The position numbers were made by a program, and so were the translations under genes. A stretch of 64,000 nucleotides of DNA from positions 124,001 to 188,000 of the forward strand of contig JAPLCB010000010.1 in NCBI GenBank assembly GCA_026392455.1, in the 5' to 3' direction. Position 1 is the stretch's first letter; each line of letters begins with the position of its first letter. Shown piece after piece: positions 17,973 through 29,695 of this stretch. The stretch comes from Propionibacteriales bacterium. Its GTDB lineage: Bacteria; Actinomycetota; Actinomycetes; Propionibacteriales; Nocardioidaceae. Below the pieces are notes generated by a model. That model saw nothing but the letters and a program-made list of their open reading frames with translations, was not told the origin of the DNA and made no database searches.

Positions 17973-18680
17973 TCAGGGAGTCGGTGTCGACTCCGGTGCC
18001 GGGGTGCCGGTCGGCTCCGCGCTGGGGGAGTCTGTCGGCTCCTGGGTCGGGGTCCCGGTGGGGTCGGTGCTGGGCTGCTCGGTCGGTTTCGTGGTCGGCG
18101 TCGGGCTCGGGGCCGGGGTCGGGTCGACCGCGGGGGCCGACGGTTCCGGACTCCTCGCCGGTGCTGACGGGCGCTTCTGGCCGCTGCCGTCCAGGGTCGC
18201 GCTCACGCTGGTCCCGCTCCCGTCCGAGCCGTTGAGCAACGCCGAGAGCGGCTTGCCGAGCACGCCCTCGATGCCGGTCAGCAGGGCGAGGCTCAGGACG
18301 AGGGCGGCAGCCGCGGTCCAGCCGGTGCGCCGCCAGCTGCGTGGGGCAGCGACGACCGGTTCCGGGGCGATCGCGAGCTCGCGGGTGCCGTGGTCGGAGT
18401 CCGGTCGGGGGGCACGGGGGTCCGGGACCGGTGCGAGCGCCGGGGGGTAGCCGGTCTGCCGGACCACCAGGGCGCCCCGGCGGACGGCGTCGCGGCTGCG
18501 TTGCAACGAGGTCGAGTACGTCGCTGTCGCCACGGTAGCCACCACGCTGGCGACGGCCGCACCGATGATGGTGCCGGCCACGCCGAGGTAGGAGGCTGCG
18601 AAGGCAGCCGACGAGGCTGCCAGCGCGCTCACGACGAGCTGGGTCAGGCTGAACGAGGGGCGGTCGTTGTGGGGGGACAT
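17973..18680 (-). CDS. Two-helix membrane protein with Pro/Thr-rich tail, function unknown
   Basis: 235 residues, not recognised as a named family. Hydrophobic stretches lie at about 12-52 (LVVSALAASSAAFAASYLG and IIGAAVASVVATVATATY) and 118-137 (AAAALVLSLALLTGI). The last 70 residues are almost entirely Pro, Thr, Ser and Glu (PTPAPSPTPTTKPTEQPS), a low-complexity tail expected outside the membrane to span the cell wall. The coding evidence is the consistent frame and the clear membrane-tail layout. It is convergent with the Ig-repeat genes. Confidence 0.7.
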   Translation of the reverse strand: MSPHNDRPSFSLTQLVVSALAASSAAFAASYLGVAGTIIGAAVASVVATVATATYSTSLQRSRDAVRRGALVVRQTGYPPALAPVPDPRAPRPDSDHGTRELAIAPEPVVAAPRSWRRTGWTAAAALVLSLALLTGIEGVLGKPLSALLNGSDGSGTSVSATLDGSGQKRPSAPARSPEPSAPAVDPTPAPSPTPTTKPTEQPSTDPTGTPTQEPTDSPSAEPTGTPAPESTPTP

Positions 18681-18792
18681 CCAGTGCTTTCCTCAGGCGG
18701 TGCTTGCGCGCAAGCCGGTCTCCCTGATGGAACGCACCGTCGTGGTGACCGGTTTCGATTCGGCGACGTGATACCGCGCACGTCCTGCCCGG

Positions 18793-19434
18793 TCAGGAGG
18801 CGTCGTGGACCCGGCTCAGCAGTCCGGTGGTCTCCCGCAGGGCGGCCGCGTTCCAGTCACGGGCGCCGGCCAGCATGTAGTGGCCACGACCGGGCATGTC
18901 GACGAAACGCGCCTCCTCGGCGACCCGGGAGGCCCGCTCGATGAAGATCCGGGAGGCCTTGGGGCTGGTGATCCGGTCCCGGCTGCCGTGCACGGCCACG
19001 ACCTGCTTGCCGGCCAGTGCGTCGACGGGTTCGTCCGCGGGGAACCAGGGAGCCAGTCCTACGACGCCGACGACGCTGGGTTCGTCGGCCACCCAGGCGG
19101 CGGTCCGGGCGCCCATGGAGTGCCCGAGCAGGACCGTGGGAACACCGGAGTAGGTCTGCTCGAGGTCCTGCAGGGCGAGGCGAGCGTCGCGGACGGGGCT
19201 GGGCAAGGCTCCCGGCGCAGCGTTCCAGCCCTTGACCACGAACCGGAGCAGGGCCACCGCGTATCCCTGCTCGACCAGCGTCGGCGAGATCGAGTCGAAC
19301 ATCGCCCTGGTCCGCCGCAGGGCCAGGCTGCGGTGGTCGACCGGCCGCTGCCCGAACTCGGCGCCCCCGTGGAGCATCACCACGAGCCCTCGCAGCTCGT
19401 CGGGAACCGGGCTCATCGTCAGGCGGTCGTGCAT
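18793..19434 (-). CDS. Alpha/beta hydrolase, dienelactone-hydrolase-like
   Basis: 213 residues. The nucleophile elbow GHSMGAR (Ser near residue 98), an oxyanion-side motif VVMLHGGAE near the N-terminus, and a late GRGHYML give the catalytic His. VAVHGSRDRITSP supplies the acidic residue. GGAAGG-type ribosome site (GGAAGG, 7 nt) precedes the chosen ATG; the longer frame upstream lies over the ligA promoter. It is transcribed away from ligA. The substrate is unknown. Confidence 0.85.
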   Translation of the reverse strand: MHDRLTMSPVPDELRGLVVMLHGGAEFGQRPVDHRSLALRRTRAMFDSISPTLVEQGYAVALLRFVVKGWNAAPGALPSPVRDARLALQDLEQTYSGVPTVLLGHSMGARTAAWVADEPSVVGVVGLAPWFPADEPVDALAGKQVVAVHGSRDRITSPKASRIFIERASRVAEEARFVDMPGRGHYMLAGARDWNAAALRETTGLLSRVHDAS

Positions 19435-19480
19435 GGGCGATCCTTCCAGGAAGACCGGGGATTCACGGACCCGGACGTAG

Positions 19481-22108
<2,628 letters not shown>

Positions 22109-22172
22109 GCTGGCGAGCGTAGCGACGGTGAGACCGGTTTCGCCGTTCGTGAAGTACCTCTAACCTTCCCCC

Positions 22173-23225
22173 ATGACGAAGATTGATCCGGCAGCGCCGG
22201 TCCTGGTCACCGGTGGCAGCGGCTACGTCGCGAGCTGGGTGGTCCGGTACCTCCTCGAGGACGGCCGCACGGTCCGCGCGACCGTGCGCGACCCCAAGAA
22301 GCTCAAGGGCCTCGAGCACCTGCACGCTCTCGCCGCCGAGCACCCGGGCCGCCTGACGCTGCACCGCGCCGAGCTGATGGAGCCGAACAGCTACACCGAG
22401 CCCATGGTCGGCTGCGAGCTGGTCATCCACACGGCATCGCCGTTCCTCCTCGGCAAGGTCAAGAACCCGCAGAAGCAGCTGGTCGACCCAGCGCTGGAGG
22501 GCACCCGGAACGTGCTGGCCAGCGCGAACGAGGTCGGTTCGGTCAAGCGGGTCGTGCTGACCAGCAGCGTGGTCGCGATCTGTGGCGACAACGTCGACAT
22601 GGTGGGCAAGGACCAGTTCACCGAGGACGACTGGAACACCACCAGCACCCTGGACCACCAGCCCTACCCGTTCTCGAAGACCGTCGCCGAGCGCGAGGCC
22701 TGGAAGATCGTCAAGGGGCAGGACCGCTGGGACCTGGTCACCATTCACCCGGGCCTGGTGGTGGGTCCGTCGTTGACGGCGGCGAGCAAGTCCGGCACCT
22801 TCCGGACGATGGGCAGCTTCACTGACTTCTCGCTGGCGACCGGTGCTCCGGCGCTCCAGATGGGCGTCGTCGACGTCCGCGACGTCGCCCGCGCCCACAT
22901 CGCCGCGGGGTACACCCCGCAGGCGCACGGCCGGTACATCACCAACGCCGAGACGATGAGCATGCTCGACATCTCCCGTGCCCTGCGGGCGCGCTTCGGC
23001 TGGAGGCCGGCGTTCCCGCTGATCGAGGCACCCAAGCCGCTGATCAAGCTGGCTGCGCCGGTCGCGGGCCTGACCCGCAAGTTCGTCGAGCTGAACGTCG
23101 GCTACCCGCTGAAGTTCGACAACTCCCGCACGGTCAAGGACCTGGGGATCGACTTCCGGCCCGGGGCCGAGTCGGTCGGGGACCACTTCCAGCAGATGAT
23201 CGACGACGGGATCGTGCGGGGCTGA
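22173..23225 (+). CDS. Extended short-chain dehydrogenase/reductase
   Basis: 350 residues. The nucleotide-binding motif TGGSGYVAS is at about residue 13, with VRATVRDPKK consistent with NADP(H). VVLTSSVVAICGDN carries the catalytic Ser/Thr region and YPFSK is the Tyr-x3-Lys pair (near 168). It resembles dihydroflavonol reductase/aldehyde reductase-like enzymes that reduce a carbonyl; the actual substrate is not known. TAACCT lies 6 nt before the ATG, so the transcript is probably leaderless. It stands alone between the DinB gene and gatCAB and is followed by a GC-rich dispersed repeat. Confidence 0.9.
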   Translation: MTKIDPAAPVLVTGGSGYVASWVVRYLLEDGRTVRATVRDPKKLKGLEHLHALAAEHPGRLTLHRAELMEPNSYTEPMVGCELVIHTASPFLLGKVKNPQKQLVDPALEGTRNVLASANEVGSVKRVVLTSSVVAICGDNVDMVGKDQFTEDDWNTTSTLDHQPYPFSKTVAEREAWKIVKGQDRWDLVTIHPGLVVGPSLTAASKSGTFRTMGSFTDFSLATGAPALQMGVVDVRDVARAHIAAGYTPQAHGRYITNAETMSMLDISRALRARFGWRPAFPLIEAPKPLIKLAAPVAGLTRKFVELNVGYPLKFDNSRTVKDLGIDFRPGAESVGDHFQQMIDDGIVRG

Positions 23226-23234
23226 CGCGCGGCG

Positions 23235-23274
23235 CTGGTCGGGGTGCCGGCGCCCCGGCGCCGGCCTCGAAACC
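23235..23274. repeat. Dispersed intergenic repeat (copy A)
   Basis: CTGGTC-GGGTGCCGGCGCC core followed by GGCGCCGGCCTCGAAACC. It includes a 9-bp hairpin (GCCGGCGCC/GGCGCCGGC, loop CC). The same GGCGCCGGCCTCGAAACC ending occurs at 34006-34024. REP-like; it may also act as terminator of the upstream dehydrogenase gene. Confidence 0.55.
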
Positions 23275-23314
23275 CGGTGACCCGGCGATCCTCGCCGCCA
23301 CTAGGATTGCCCGC

Positions 23315-23614
23315 ATGCCTGAAATCACTCGCGACGAGGTACGCCACCTGGCCGACCTCGCCCGGATCGAGCTCGACGACGCCGAGCTCGATCACATCGC
23401 TCCGCAGCTGTCGGTGATCCTGGAGAGCATCGCCTCGATCGCCGAGGTCGCCGCCGCGGAGATCCCGCCGACCTCGCACGCGATCCCGCTGACGAACGTG
23501 TTCCGCGAGGACGTCGTCCGGCCGAGCCTGACCGCCGAGCAGGCGCTGTCGGGTGCCCCGGCGAGCGAGCAGCAGCGCTTCTCCGTCCCGCGGATCCTGG
23601 GAGACGAGCAGTGA
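23315..23614 (+). CDS. gatC: Asp-tRNA(Asn)/Glu-tRNA(Gln) amidotransferase subunit C
   Basis: 99 residues, normal for GatC, with [17 protein letters not shown] and the C-terminal SVPRIL segment that wraps GatA. It is a non-catalytic subunit stabilising the GatA-GatB complex that converts misacylated Glu-tRNA(Gln) or Asp-tRNA(Asn). It is the first gene of the gatCAB operon, overlapping gatA by GTGA. TAGGAT lies 7 nt before the ATG. Confidence 0.96.
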   Translation: MPEITRDEVRHLADLARIELDDAELDHIAPQLSVILESIASIAEVAAAEIPPTSHAIPLTNVFREDVVRPSLTAEQALSGAPASEQQRFSVPRILGDEQ

Positions 23615-25131
23615 GCCTGTTGAAGAAGAGCGCCGCCGAGCTGGCCGACATGCTTGCCGCCGGCGAGACCACCAGCGTCGCGCTGACCCAGGCCCACCTC
23701 GACCAGATCGCTGCGGTCGACGGCGCGGTGCACGCGTTCCTGCACGTCGACACCACCGGTGCGCTCGCCGCTGCGGCCGCGTCCGACGCCCGCCGCGCTG
23801 CCGGGACGCCGGCCTCCGCCCTGGACGGCGTACCGATCGCCGTCAAGGACGTGCTGGCGACCGAGGGTCTGCCGACCACGTGCGGCTCGAAGATCCTCGA
23901 GGGCTGGATCCCGCCGTACGACTCGACCGTGGTCGCGAAGCTCAAGGCCGCCGGCCTCCCCATCCTGGGCAAGACCAACATGGACGAGTTCGCGATGGGC
24001 TCCTCCACCGAGCACTCCGCGTACGGGCCGACCCACAACCCGTGGGACCTGGACCGGATCCCCGGTGGCTCCGGCGGCGGTTCGGCCGCTGCTGTCGCCG
24101 CCTTCGAGGCCCCGCTGGCGATCGGCACCGACACCGGAGGCTCGATCCGCCAGCCGGGTGCGGTCACCGGCACCGTCGGTCTCAAGCCGACGTACGGCGG
24201 GATCTCGCGCTACGGCCTGGTCGCGATGGCCAACTCGCTCGACCAGGTCGGCCCGGTCACCCGCACGGTGCTGGACTCGGCGCTGCTCCACGAGGTCATC
24301 GGTGGGTACGACCCGCTGGACTCGACCTCGATCAACGAGCCCCTGGCCGCCCTGGCCGACGCCGCGCGAGCGGGCGCTGCCGGTGACCTCTCCGGCGTCC
24401 GCGTCGGGGTCATCTCCGAGCTGGGTGGCGAGGGCTACCAGCCCGGCGTCCAGCAGCGGTTCGACGAGGCGGTGGCCCTGCTGGTGCAGGCCGGTGCCGA
24501 GATCGTCGAGGTCTCCTGCCCGAGCTTCGTGCACGCACTCGCCGCGTACTACCTGATCATGCCGAGCGAGGCCTCCTCCAACCTGGCCCGCTTCGACGCG
24601 ATGCGCTACGGCCTGCGGGTCCTCCCCGAGGGCAACGACGACCCGAGTGCCGAGGACGTGATGCGGGCCAGCCGCGACGCCGGTTTCGGTGACGAGGTGA
24701 AGCGCCGGATCATCCTGGGCACCTACGCGTTGTCCAGCGGCTACTACGACGCGTACTACGGCCAGGCGCAGAAGGTCCGGACGCTGATCAGCCAGGACTT
24801 CGAGGCCGCCTTCGCGAAGGCCGACGTCCTGGTCTCGCCGACGGCCCCGACCACGGCGTTCAAGATCGGCGAGAAGCTCGACGACCCGTTGGCGATGTAC
24901 CTCAACGACGTCGCCACGATCCCGGCGAACCTGGCCGGGATCCCCGGCCTCTCGTTGCCCGCCGGTCTGGCGCCGGAGGACGGTCTCCCGGTCGGCTTCC
25001 AGATCCTCGCCCCGGCCCTCGCCGACGACCGGCTGTACCGGGTCGGCGCCGCGCTCGAAGCCCTGCTGGAGAAGCAATGGGGCGGTGCCCTGCTCGACCA
25101 GGCCCCGACCCTGAACGGGAGCAACGCATGA
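23611..25131 (+). CDS. gatA: Asp-tRNA(Asn)/Glu-tRNA(Gln) amidotransferase subunit A
   Basis: 506 residues from a GTG overlapping the gatC stop. Amidase-signature enzyme: catalytic Lys in [12 protein letters not shown], the Gly/Ser-rich loop [11 protein letters not shown] and the cis-Ser/Ser pair in [12 protein letters not shown]. It hydrolyses glutamine and passes ammonia to GatB. The stop overlaps the gatB start (ATGA), so the three subunits are made together. Confidence 0.97.
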   Translation: MSLLKKSAAELADMLAAGETTSVALTQAHLDQIAAVDGAVHAFLHVDTTGALAAAAASDARRAAGTPASALDGVPIAVKDVLATEGLPTTCGSKILEGWIPPYDSTVVAKLKAAGLPILGKTNMDEFAMGSSTEHSAYGPTHNPWDLDRIPGGSGGGSAAAVAAFEAPLAIGTDTGGSIRQPGAVTGTVGLKPTYGGISRYGLVAMANSLDQVGPVTRTVLDSALLHEVIGGYDPLDSTSINEPLAALADAARAGAAGDLSGVRVGVISELGGEGYQPGVQQRFDEAVALLVQAGAEIVEVSCPSFVHALAAYYLIMPSEASSNLARFDAMRYGLRVLPEGNDDPSAEDVMRASRDAGFGDEVKRRIILGTYALSSGYYDAYYGQAQKVRTLISQDFEAAFAKADVLVSPTAPTTAFKIGEKLDDPLAMYLNDVATIPANLAGIPGLSLPAGLAPEDGLPVGFQILAPALADDRLYRVGAALEALLEKQWGGALLDQAPTLNGSNA

Positions 25132-26621
25132 CCGAGTCCCTGATCTCGTACGACGACGCGATCGCCGCGTTCGACCCGGCGATGGGCCTCGAGGTCCACG
25201 TCGAGCTCAACACCAACACCAAGATGTTCTGCGGCTGTGCGGTCGAGTTCGGTGCCGAGCCGAACACCCAGACCTGCCCGACCTGCCTCGGCCTGCCCGG
25301 CTCGCTGCCGGTCATCAACGGCCGTGCGGTGGAGTCGGCGATCCGGATCGGCCTCGCGCTGAACTGCGAGATCGCCGCGTGGTGCCGGATGGCCCGGAAG
25401 AACTACTTCTACCCGGACATGCCGAAGAACTTCCAGACCTCCCAGTACGACGAGCCGATCGCCTTCGACGGCTACCTCGACGTCGAGGTCGACGGTGAGA
25501 CGTTCCGGGTCGAGATCGAGCGCGCCCACATGGAGGAGGACACCGGTAAGTCGCTGCACGTCGGCGGTGCGACGGGTCGCATCCAGGGAGCCGACTACTC
25601 GTTGGTGGACTACAACCGCGCCGGCATCCCGCTGATCGAGATCGTCACCCGCCCGATCACCGGAGCAGGCGCTAAGGCGCCCGCCGTCGCCAAGGCGTAC
25701 GTCGCCACCCTGCGCGACCTGCTGCTCGGCCTGGACGTCTCGGACGTGCGGATGGAGCAGGGCTCGATGCGCTGCGACGTCAACCTCTCGCTGGCGCCGA
25801 AGGGGAGCGAGGTGCTCGGCACCCGGACCGAGACCAAGAACGTGAACTCGCTGCGCTCGGTCGAGCGCGCCGCCCGGTACGAGGTCTCCCGTCAGGCGAC
25901 CTTGCTGACCGACGGCACCTCGATCCTGCAGGAGACCCGGCACTGGCACGAGGACACCGGGGTCACGACCTCGGGCCGGGAGAAGTCCGACGCCGACGAC
26001 TACCGCTACTTCCCCGAGCCGGACCTGGTGCCGGTCGCGCCGAGCCGGGAGTGGGTCGCGGAGCTCAAGGCCGCCCTGCCCGAGCCGTTGCGGGTGAAGC
26101 GTGCCCGGCTGCAGACCGACTGGGGCTTCACCGACCTGGAGATGCGCGACGTCGTCGCCTCCGACGCGGTCGTCCTGATCGAGCAGACGGTCGCCGCTGG
26201 TACGACGCCGCAGGCTGCCCGGAAGTGGTGGGTGGCCGAGCTGACCCGGCGCGCCAACTCCGACGGCGTCGAGCTCACCGAGCTGCCGATCACCCCGGCC
26301 CAGGTCGCGGCGATCCAGGCCTTGGTGGACGCCGGCGAGATCAACGACAAGCTGGCCCGCCAGGTCTTCGAGGGGGTCCTCGCCGGCGAGGGTGAGCCGG
26401 CAGCCGTGGTGGCTTCCCGCGGGCTCGCGGTCGTCTCCGACGATGGCGCCCTGGGCGAGGCGATCGATCGCGCGATCGAGGCCAACCCCGACGTTGCCGA
26501 GAAGATCCGCGACGGCAAGCACGCTGCCGCGGGAGCGCTCATCGGTGCGGTGATGAAGGACATGAAGGGTCAGGCCGACGCAGGTCGGGTCCGCGAGCTC
26601 GTCCTGGAGAAGCTCACCTAG
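25128..26621 (+). CDS. gatB: Asp-tRNA(Asn)/Glu-tRNA(Gln) amidotransferase subunit B
   Basis: 497 residues from the ATG that overlaps the gatA stop. The signature [16 protein letters not shown] and the Cys pairs in FCGCAVEFG and TCPTCLG match GatB, as does the C-terminal YqeY-like tail ([24 protein letters not shown]) that holds the tRNA. It binds misacylated tRNA and activates its acyl group for transamidation. The operon ends here; a short hairpin AGCCCG/CGGGCT spans the stop codon. Confidence 0.97.
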   Translation: MTESLISYDDAIAAFDPAMGLEVHVELNTNTKMFCGCAVEFGAEPNTQTCPTCLGLPGSLPVINGRAVESAIRIGLALNCEIAAWCRMARKNYFYPDMPKNFQTSQYDEPIAFDGYLDVEVDGETFRVEIERAHMEEDTGKSLHVGGATGRIQGADYSLVDYNRAGIPLIEIVTRPITGAGAKAPAVAKAYVATLRDLLLGLDVSDVRMEQGSMRCDVNLSLAPKGSEVLGTRTETKNVNSLRSVERAARYEVSRQATLLTDGTSILQETRHWHEDTGVTTSGREKSDADDYRYFPEPDLVPVAPSREWVAELKAALPEPLRVKRARLQTDWGFTDLEMRDVVASDAVVLIEQTVAAGTTPQAARKWWVAELTRRANSDGVELTELPITPAQVAAIQALVDAGEINDKLARQVFEGVLAGEGEPAAVVASRGLAVVSDDGALGEAIDRAIEANPDVAEKIRDGKHAAAGALIGAVMKDMKGQADAGRVRELVLEKLT

Positions 26622-26663
26622 CCCGTTCCTCGGGCTGAACGGCCGGTTCAGCGGCCGGTTCGG

Positions 26664-26886
26664 CGGTGTTAAGGTCTGCTGTCCTCCGCCGGAGGGCAAC
26701 AACTACATCAATCACGTTCGTGTTGGGGAAAGCCGGTCGAAATCCGGCACTGACCCGCAGCCGTAGGTCGCACACCGCGAGGTGGACGACGAGTCGGAAT
26801 GCCTGGCACGTGACGTCCTCGCACAACGCTGTCGTGGTACGCAGCGGGCGGCCTCGGCTTCCCGCTCATGCAGCGGGAAGGAAATC
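26664..26886 (+). promoter_or_regulatory. Cobalamin (adenosylcobalamin-type) riboswitch with Shine-Dalgarno-sequestering hairpin
   Basis: The conserved core is GGGGAAAGCCGGT, CGAAATCCGGCACTGACCC and GCAGCCGT (26724-26764), with the 3' B12-box-like GAGTCGGAATGCCTGGC (26791-26806). TCACGT (26712-26717) pairs with ACGTGA (26808-26813). The expression platform is a perfect 9-bp hairpin, CTTCCCGCT (26858-26866) with AGCGGGAAG (26872-26880), which buries the ribosome site GGGAAGGA six bases before the ATG. An alternative partner AGCGGG (26843-26848) can pair with the same CCCGCT (26861-26866). The layout argues for translational control: B12 off, no B12 on. The exact 5' edge is uncertain. Confidence 0.9.
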
Positions 26887-28512
26887 ATGTCCTACCTCCC
26901 TCGCCTGGGTGCGCTCGTCGCAACCTCGGCCCTCACCATCACCGGGCTGACCCTGGTCGCCCCGCCGGCGGCCCATGCTGCAGCCGATGCCCGCCCGGTG
27001 GCGATCGCCACCAAGTGGGTCAAGAACCAGCTGACCGATGGCCTGATCCACAACGATCAGTACAACTTCGACGACATCGGCCTCTCGATCGACGCTGGGT
27101 TCGGGCTCGCGGCCGTCGGCGGGCAGAGTGCCACCGTCGGGCAGATCGCCGACGCGGTCGGACCGCAGCTCACGACCGGCTACGTCCAGAGCGACGAGTA
27201 CGACTACCCGCCGCCCAGCTTCGACCCCGTCCTGGTCCAGGTGGGCTACTACGGCGCTCAGGCAGCCAAGGCGCTGGTGTTCGGCCAGGTAGCCGGGAAG
27301 GACACCGCCACCTGGGGCGGCGTCGACCTCGTAGACGCCGTCGAGGACCGGATCGCGGCCGCGCCCGTGGCGGGTCGGCTGAACAGCGACAGCTCGTACG
27401 GCGACTACACCAACACGATCGGTCAGGCGTTCGCAGCCCGAGGACTGGCGGCGGCCAGCTCGTCGAAGGCGTCCGACGCTGTCGCCTTCCTGCTGCGTCA
27501 GCAGTGCACCGCGGGCTACTTCCGGCTCGCGCTGACCGATGCGACGTGCGACGCTGACTCGGCGGCTGCCGACACGGACGCGACCGCGATCGCCGTGCAG
27601 CAGCTCGCCGCGATCACCTCGCCGACCGTGGCGGTCACCAGCGCCCTCGCCGCTGCCAGGACCTGGCTGCTCGGCGCCCAGCGGTCCGACGGCTCGTTCG
27701 GGGGCGGCGCCTCGACCACCGTCTCGAACACCAACAGCACCGCGGCCGCCGGCATCGCGCTGGCGAAGCTCGGCGAGGAGGACGACGCGGCGCAGGCCGC
27801 CGTCTGGGTCCGTCAACGTCAGGCCGACGAGCTCAACGCCTGCCCCAGTGCGCTGTTCGCCGAGACCGGCGCGCTGGCGTACAACGACGAGGCGACAGCC
27901 GCTGCCCGCGCCGACGGCATCACCGTAGGGGCCCAGGACCAGTGGCGTCGTGCCACCGCTCCGGCGATCCCGGTTCTGCAGTTCGCACCGGCAGCGGTTC
28001 CGGCGCTGGGCCTCACCGGCCCGTCGGGTTACCGTCGTGCGGGCACGGCCGCGGCGTACACCGTCTCCGGGGTCGTCCCGGGTGACAAGGTCTGCTTCAC
28101 GGTGAACGGGGTCAACCGACCGGTTGCCGCTGGCGCGAACGGTACGGCGGTCCTGACCACCGTGCTCCCCGCCGGTACGGCCAACCGGACGGTCGCCGTC
28201 AAGGACCGGGTGGGCACCAGCAAGTCGGTCGTCACGAAGGTCCTCGGGTCCAAGACCCTGCTCGTGACGCCGGCGATCAAGCGGGTCCGGCAGGGCAAGT
28301 TCGTGAAGGTGACGGTCTCCGGCCTGGCGGCCGCCGAGTCGGTGATCCTGCGCTACCAGGGCGTCGTCGTGGCAACCGGCAAGGCCGGCGCGAACGGGAC
28401 GTTCGCCCGCTACGTCAACGTCGGCCGGCGCCTGGGCACGGCCGGGATCGCCGCCTACGGCCAGTTCCCGGCGATCCGCAAGGGTGCCACCACGATCACG
28501 GTGACCCGCTGA
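26887..28512 (+). CDS. Secreted alpha/alpha-toroid protein under cobalamin riboswitch control, candidate B12-binding protein
   Basis: 541 residues. Signal peptide of about 31 residues ending PPAAHAA. Residues about 36-365 look like a prenyltransferase/squalene-cyclase-type alpha/alpha toroid, with helical pairs and a QRSDGSFGGG turn near 264. Three cysteines near 205-220 (QQC, ATC) and one near 318 may form disulfides. The C-terminal 160 residues are beta-rich, Ig-like (SGVVPGDKVCFTVNG and KVTVSGLAAAESV). Eukaryotic transcobalamin and intrinsic factor combine an alpha/alpha barrel with a beta domain, so the riboswitch plus this fold suggests an exported corrinoid-capture protein. That function is inference. 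No membrane anchor or transporter gene is adjacent. Confidence 0.8.
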   Translation: MSYLPRLGALVATSALTITGLTLVAPPAAHAAADARPVAIATKWVKNQLTDGLIHNDQYNFDDIGLSIDAGFGLAAVGGQSATVGQIADAVGPQLTTGYVQSDEYDYPPPSFDPVLVQVGYYGAQAAKALVFGQVAGKDTATWGGVDLVDAVEDRIAAAPVAGRLNSDSSYGDYTNTIGQAFAARGLAAASSSKASDAVAFLLRQQCTAGYFRLALTDATCDADSAAADTDATAIAVQQLAAITSPTVAVTSALAAARTWLLGAQRSDGSFGGGASTTVSNTNSTAAAGIALAKLGEEDDAAQAAVWVRQRQADELNACPSALFAETGALAYNDEATAAARADGITVGAQDQWRRATAPAIPVLQFAPAAVPALGLTGPSGYRRAGTAAAYTVSGVVPGDKVCFTVNGVNRPVAAGANGTAVLTTVLPAGTANRTVAVKDRVGTSKSVVTKVLGSKTLLVTPAIKRVRQGKFVKVTVSGLAAAESVILRYQGVVVATGKAGANGTFARYVNVGRRLGTAGIAAYGQFPAIRKGATTITVTR

Positions 28513-28513
28513 T

Positions 28514-29653
28514 CTAGGAAGTGCCGGGGTCGACCAGCAGGATCCGGTCGTCCCCGCCCTGGGGGTCACCACGTCCGTCACGGTTGGACGTGGTGACCCA
28601 CAGGTTGCCGTCGGGGGCGACCACGACGGTCCGCATCCGGCCGTAGTCGCCGACGAAGAAGTCGGTCTGGTCGGCAGCGCCGTCGCTGCCGACGGCGATG
28701 CGCCAGAGCCGCTGACCGCGCAGCGACGCCATCCAGAGGTGCCCGTCGACGAACGCCAGGCCGGACGGTGAGGCGTCCTGGGTCTCCCAGACGACCTGCG
28801 GGTCGCGGAACCTGGTGCGGTTCTCGTCCGACGTGGCTCTGCCCTCGACGGCCGGCCAACCGTAGTTCGTCCCGGCCTCGATCAGGTTGAGCTCGTCGAA
28901 GGTGTTCTGCCCGAACTCCGAGGCCCAGAGCCGGCCCGCACCGTCGAACGCGATGCCTTGGACGTTGCGGTGTCCCAGGCTCCAGACCGGGGAGCTCGGG
29001 TCGGGGTTGCCGGGAGCCGGCGCGCCGTCGGTGGTGATCCGGAGGATCTTGCCGCCCAGCGAGCCCTTGTCCTGGGCGATCTCGGGGTTGCCGCTCTCGC
29101 CGGTCGAGACGTACAGGTACCCGTCGGGCCCGAACGCCAGCCGTCCGCCGTCGTGGATGAACCCGCGCGGGATGCCGGTCAGGACCGGCGTGACCCCGGA
29201 GAGCCGTCCACCGGCGAAACGTACCCGGAGCACCCGGTTGTCGGCATCGGTCGAGGCGTAGACGTAGATCAGCTTGTCGGTCGCGTACGACGGTGAGACC
29301 GCAAGTCCCAGCAGGCCGGCCTCGCCGCCCGAGCGGGTCTCGTCGATCGTGCCGACCGCGGCCACCCGGCTCCCGGCGATCTGCAGGATCCGTCCGGAGT
29401 CGCGCTCGGTGACCAGGGCCGAACCGTCCGGGAGGAAGTCGATTCCCCAGGGAACCTCGAGGTTGCGGGCGACCGTTCCGATCACCTTCGGTGCCGGGGT
29501 CCTCACCGAACCGGTGGTGGCGGGGCTGGTCGCGACCGGCGCGGCCGTGGTGGGGCCGATGCTCGGGGTGGCCTTCTGGGGATCGCTCCCGCACGCTGCG
29601 AGCAGGGCCAGGGCTCCGGCCAGGGCGATGGTGGTGGGCAGAGGTGGCTTCAC
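28514..29653 (-). CDS. PQQ-type glucose/sorbosone dehydrogenase family lipoprotein
   Basis: 379 residues from a GTG. Lipoprotein signal with lipobox LLAAC (Cys near residue 21), then a Thr/Pro linker, then a six-bladed beta-propeller. Family motifs include EVPWGIDFLPDGSALVTERDSGRI, GGEAGLLGLAVSP, FIHDGGRLAFGPDGYLYVSTGE and SLGHRNVQGIAFD. It oxidises sugars or related alcohols outside the membrane if PQQ is bound; some relatives lack activity. TAGGTT lies 7 nt upstream of the GTG. It is convergent with the riboswitch-controlled gene, with two bases between the stops. Confidence 0.9.
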   Translation of the reverse strand: MKPPLPTTIALAGALALLAACGSDPQKATPSIGPTTAAPVATSPATTGSVRTPAPKVIGTVARNLEVPWGIDFLPDGSALVTERDSGRILQIAGSRVAAVGTIDETRSGGEAGLLGLAVSPSYATDKLIYVYASTDADNRVLRVRFAGGRLSGVTPVLTGIPRGFIHDGGRLAFGPDGYLYVSTGESGNPEIAQDKGSLGGKILRITTDGAPAPGNPDPSSPVWSLGHRNVQGIAFDGAGRLWASEFGQNTFDELNLIEAGTNYGWPAVEGRATSDENRTRFRDPQVVWETQDASPSGLAFVDGHLWMASLRGQRLWRIAVGSDGAADQTDFFVGDYGRMRTVVVAPDGNLWVTTSNRDGRGDPQGGDDRILLVDPGTS

Positions 29654-29695
29654 GCCCCCGAACCTAGCCGGGACCCCCCAGCGGACGGGATCGGC

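Noticed and set aside
24756-26702. 648-codon frame antisense to gatB
   Set aside because: Shadow of a certain gene, and it begins inside the cobalamin riboswitch.
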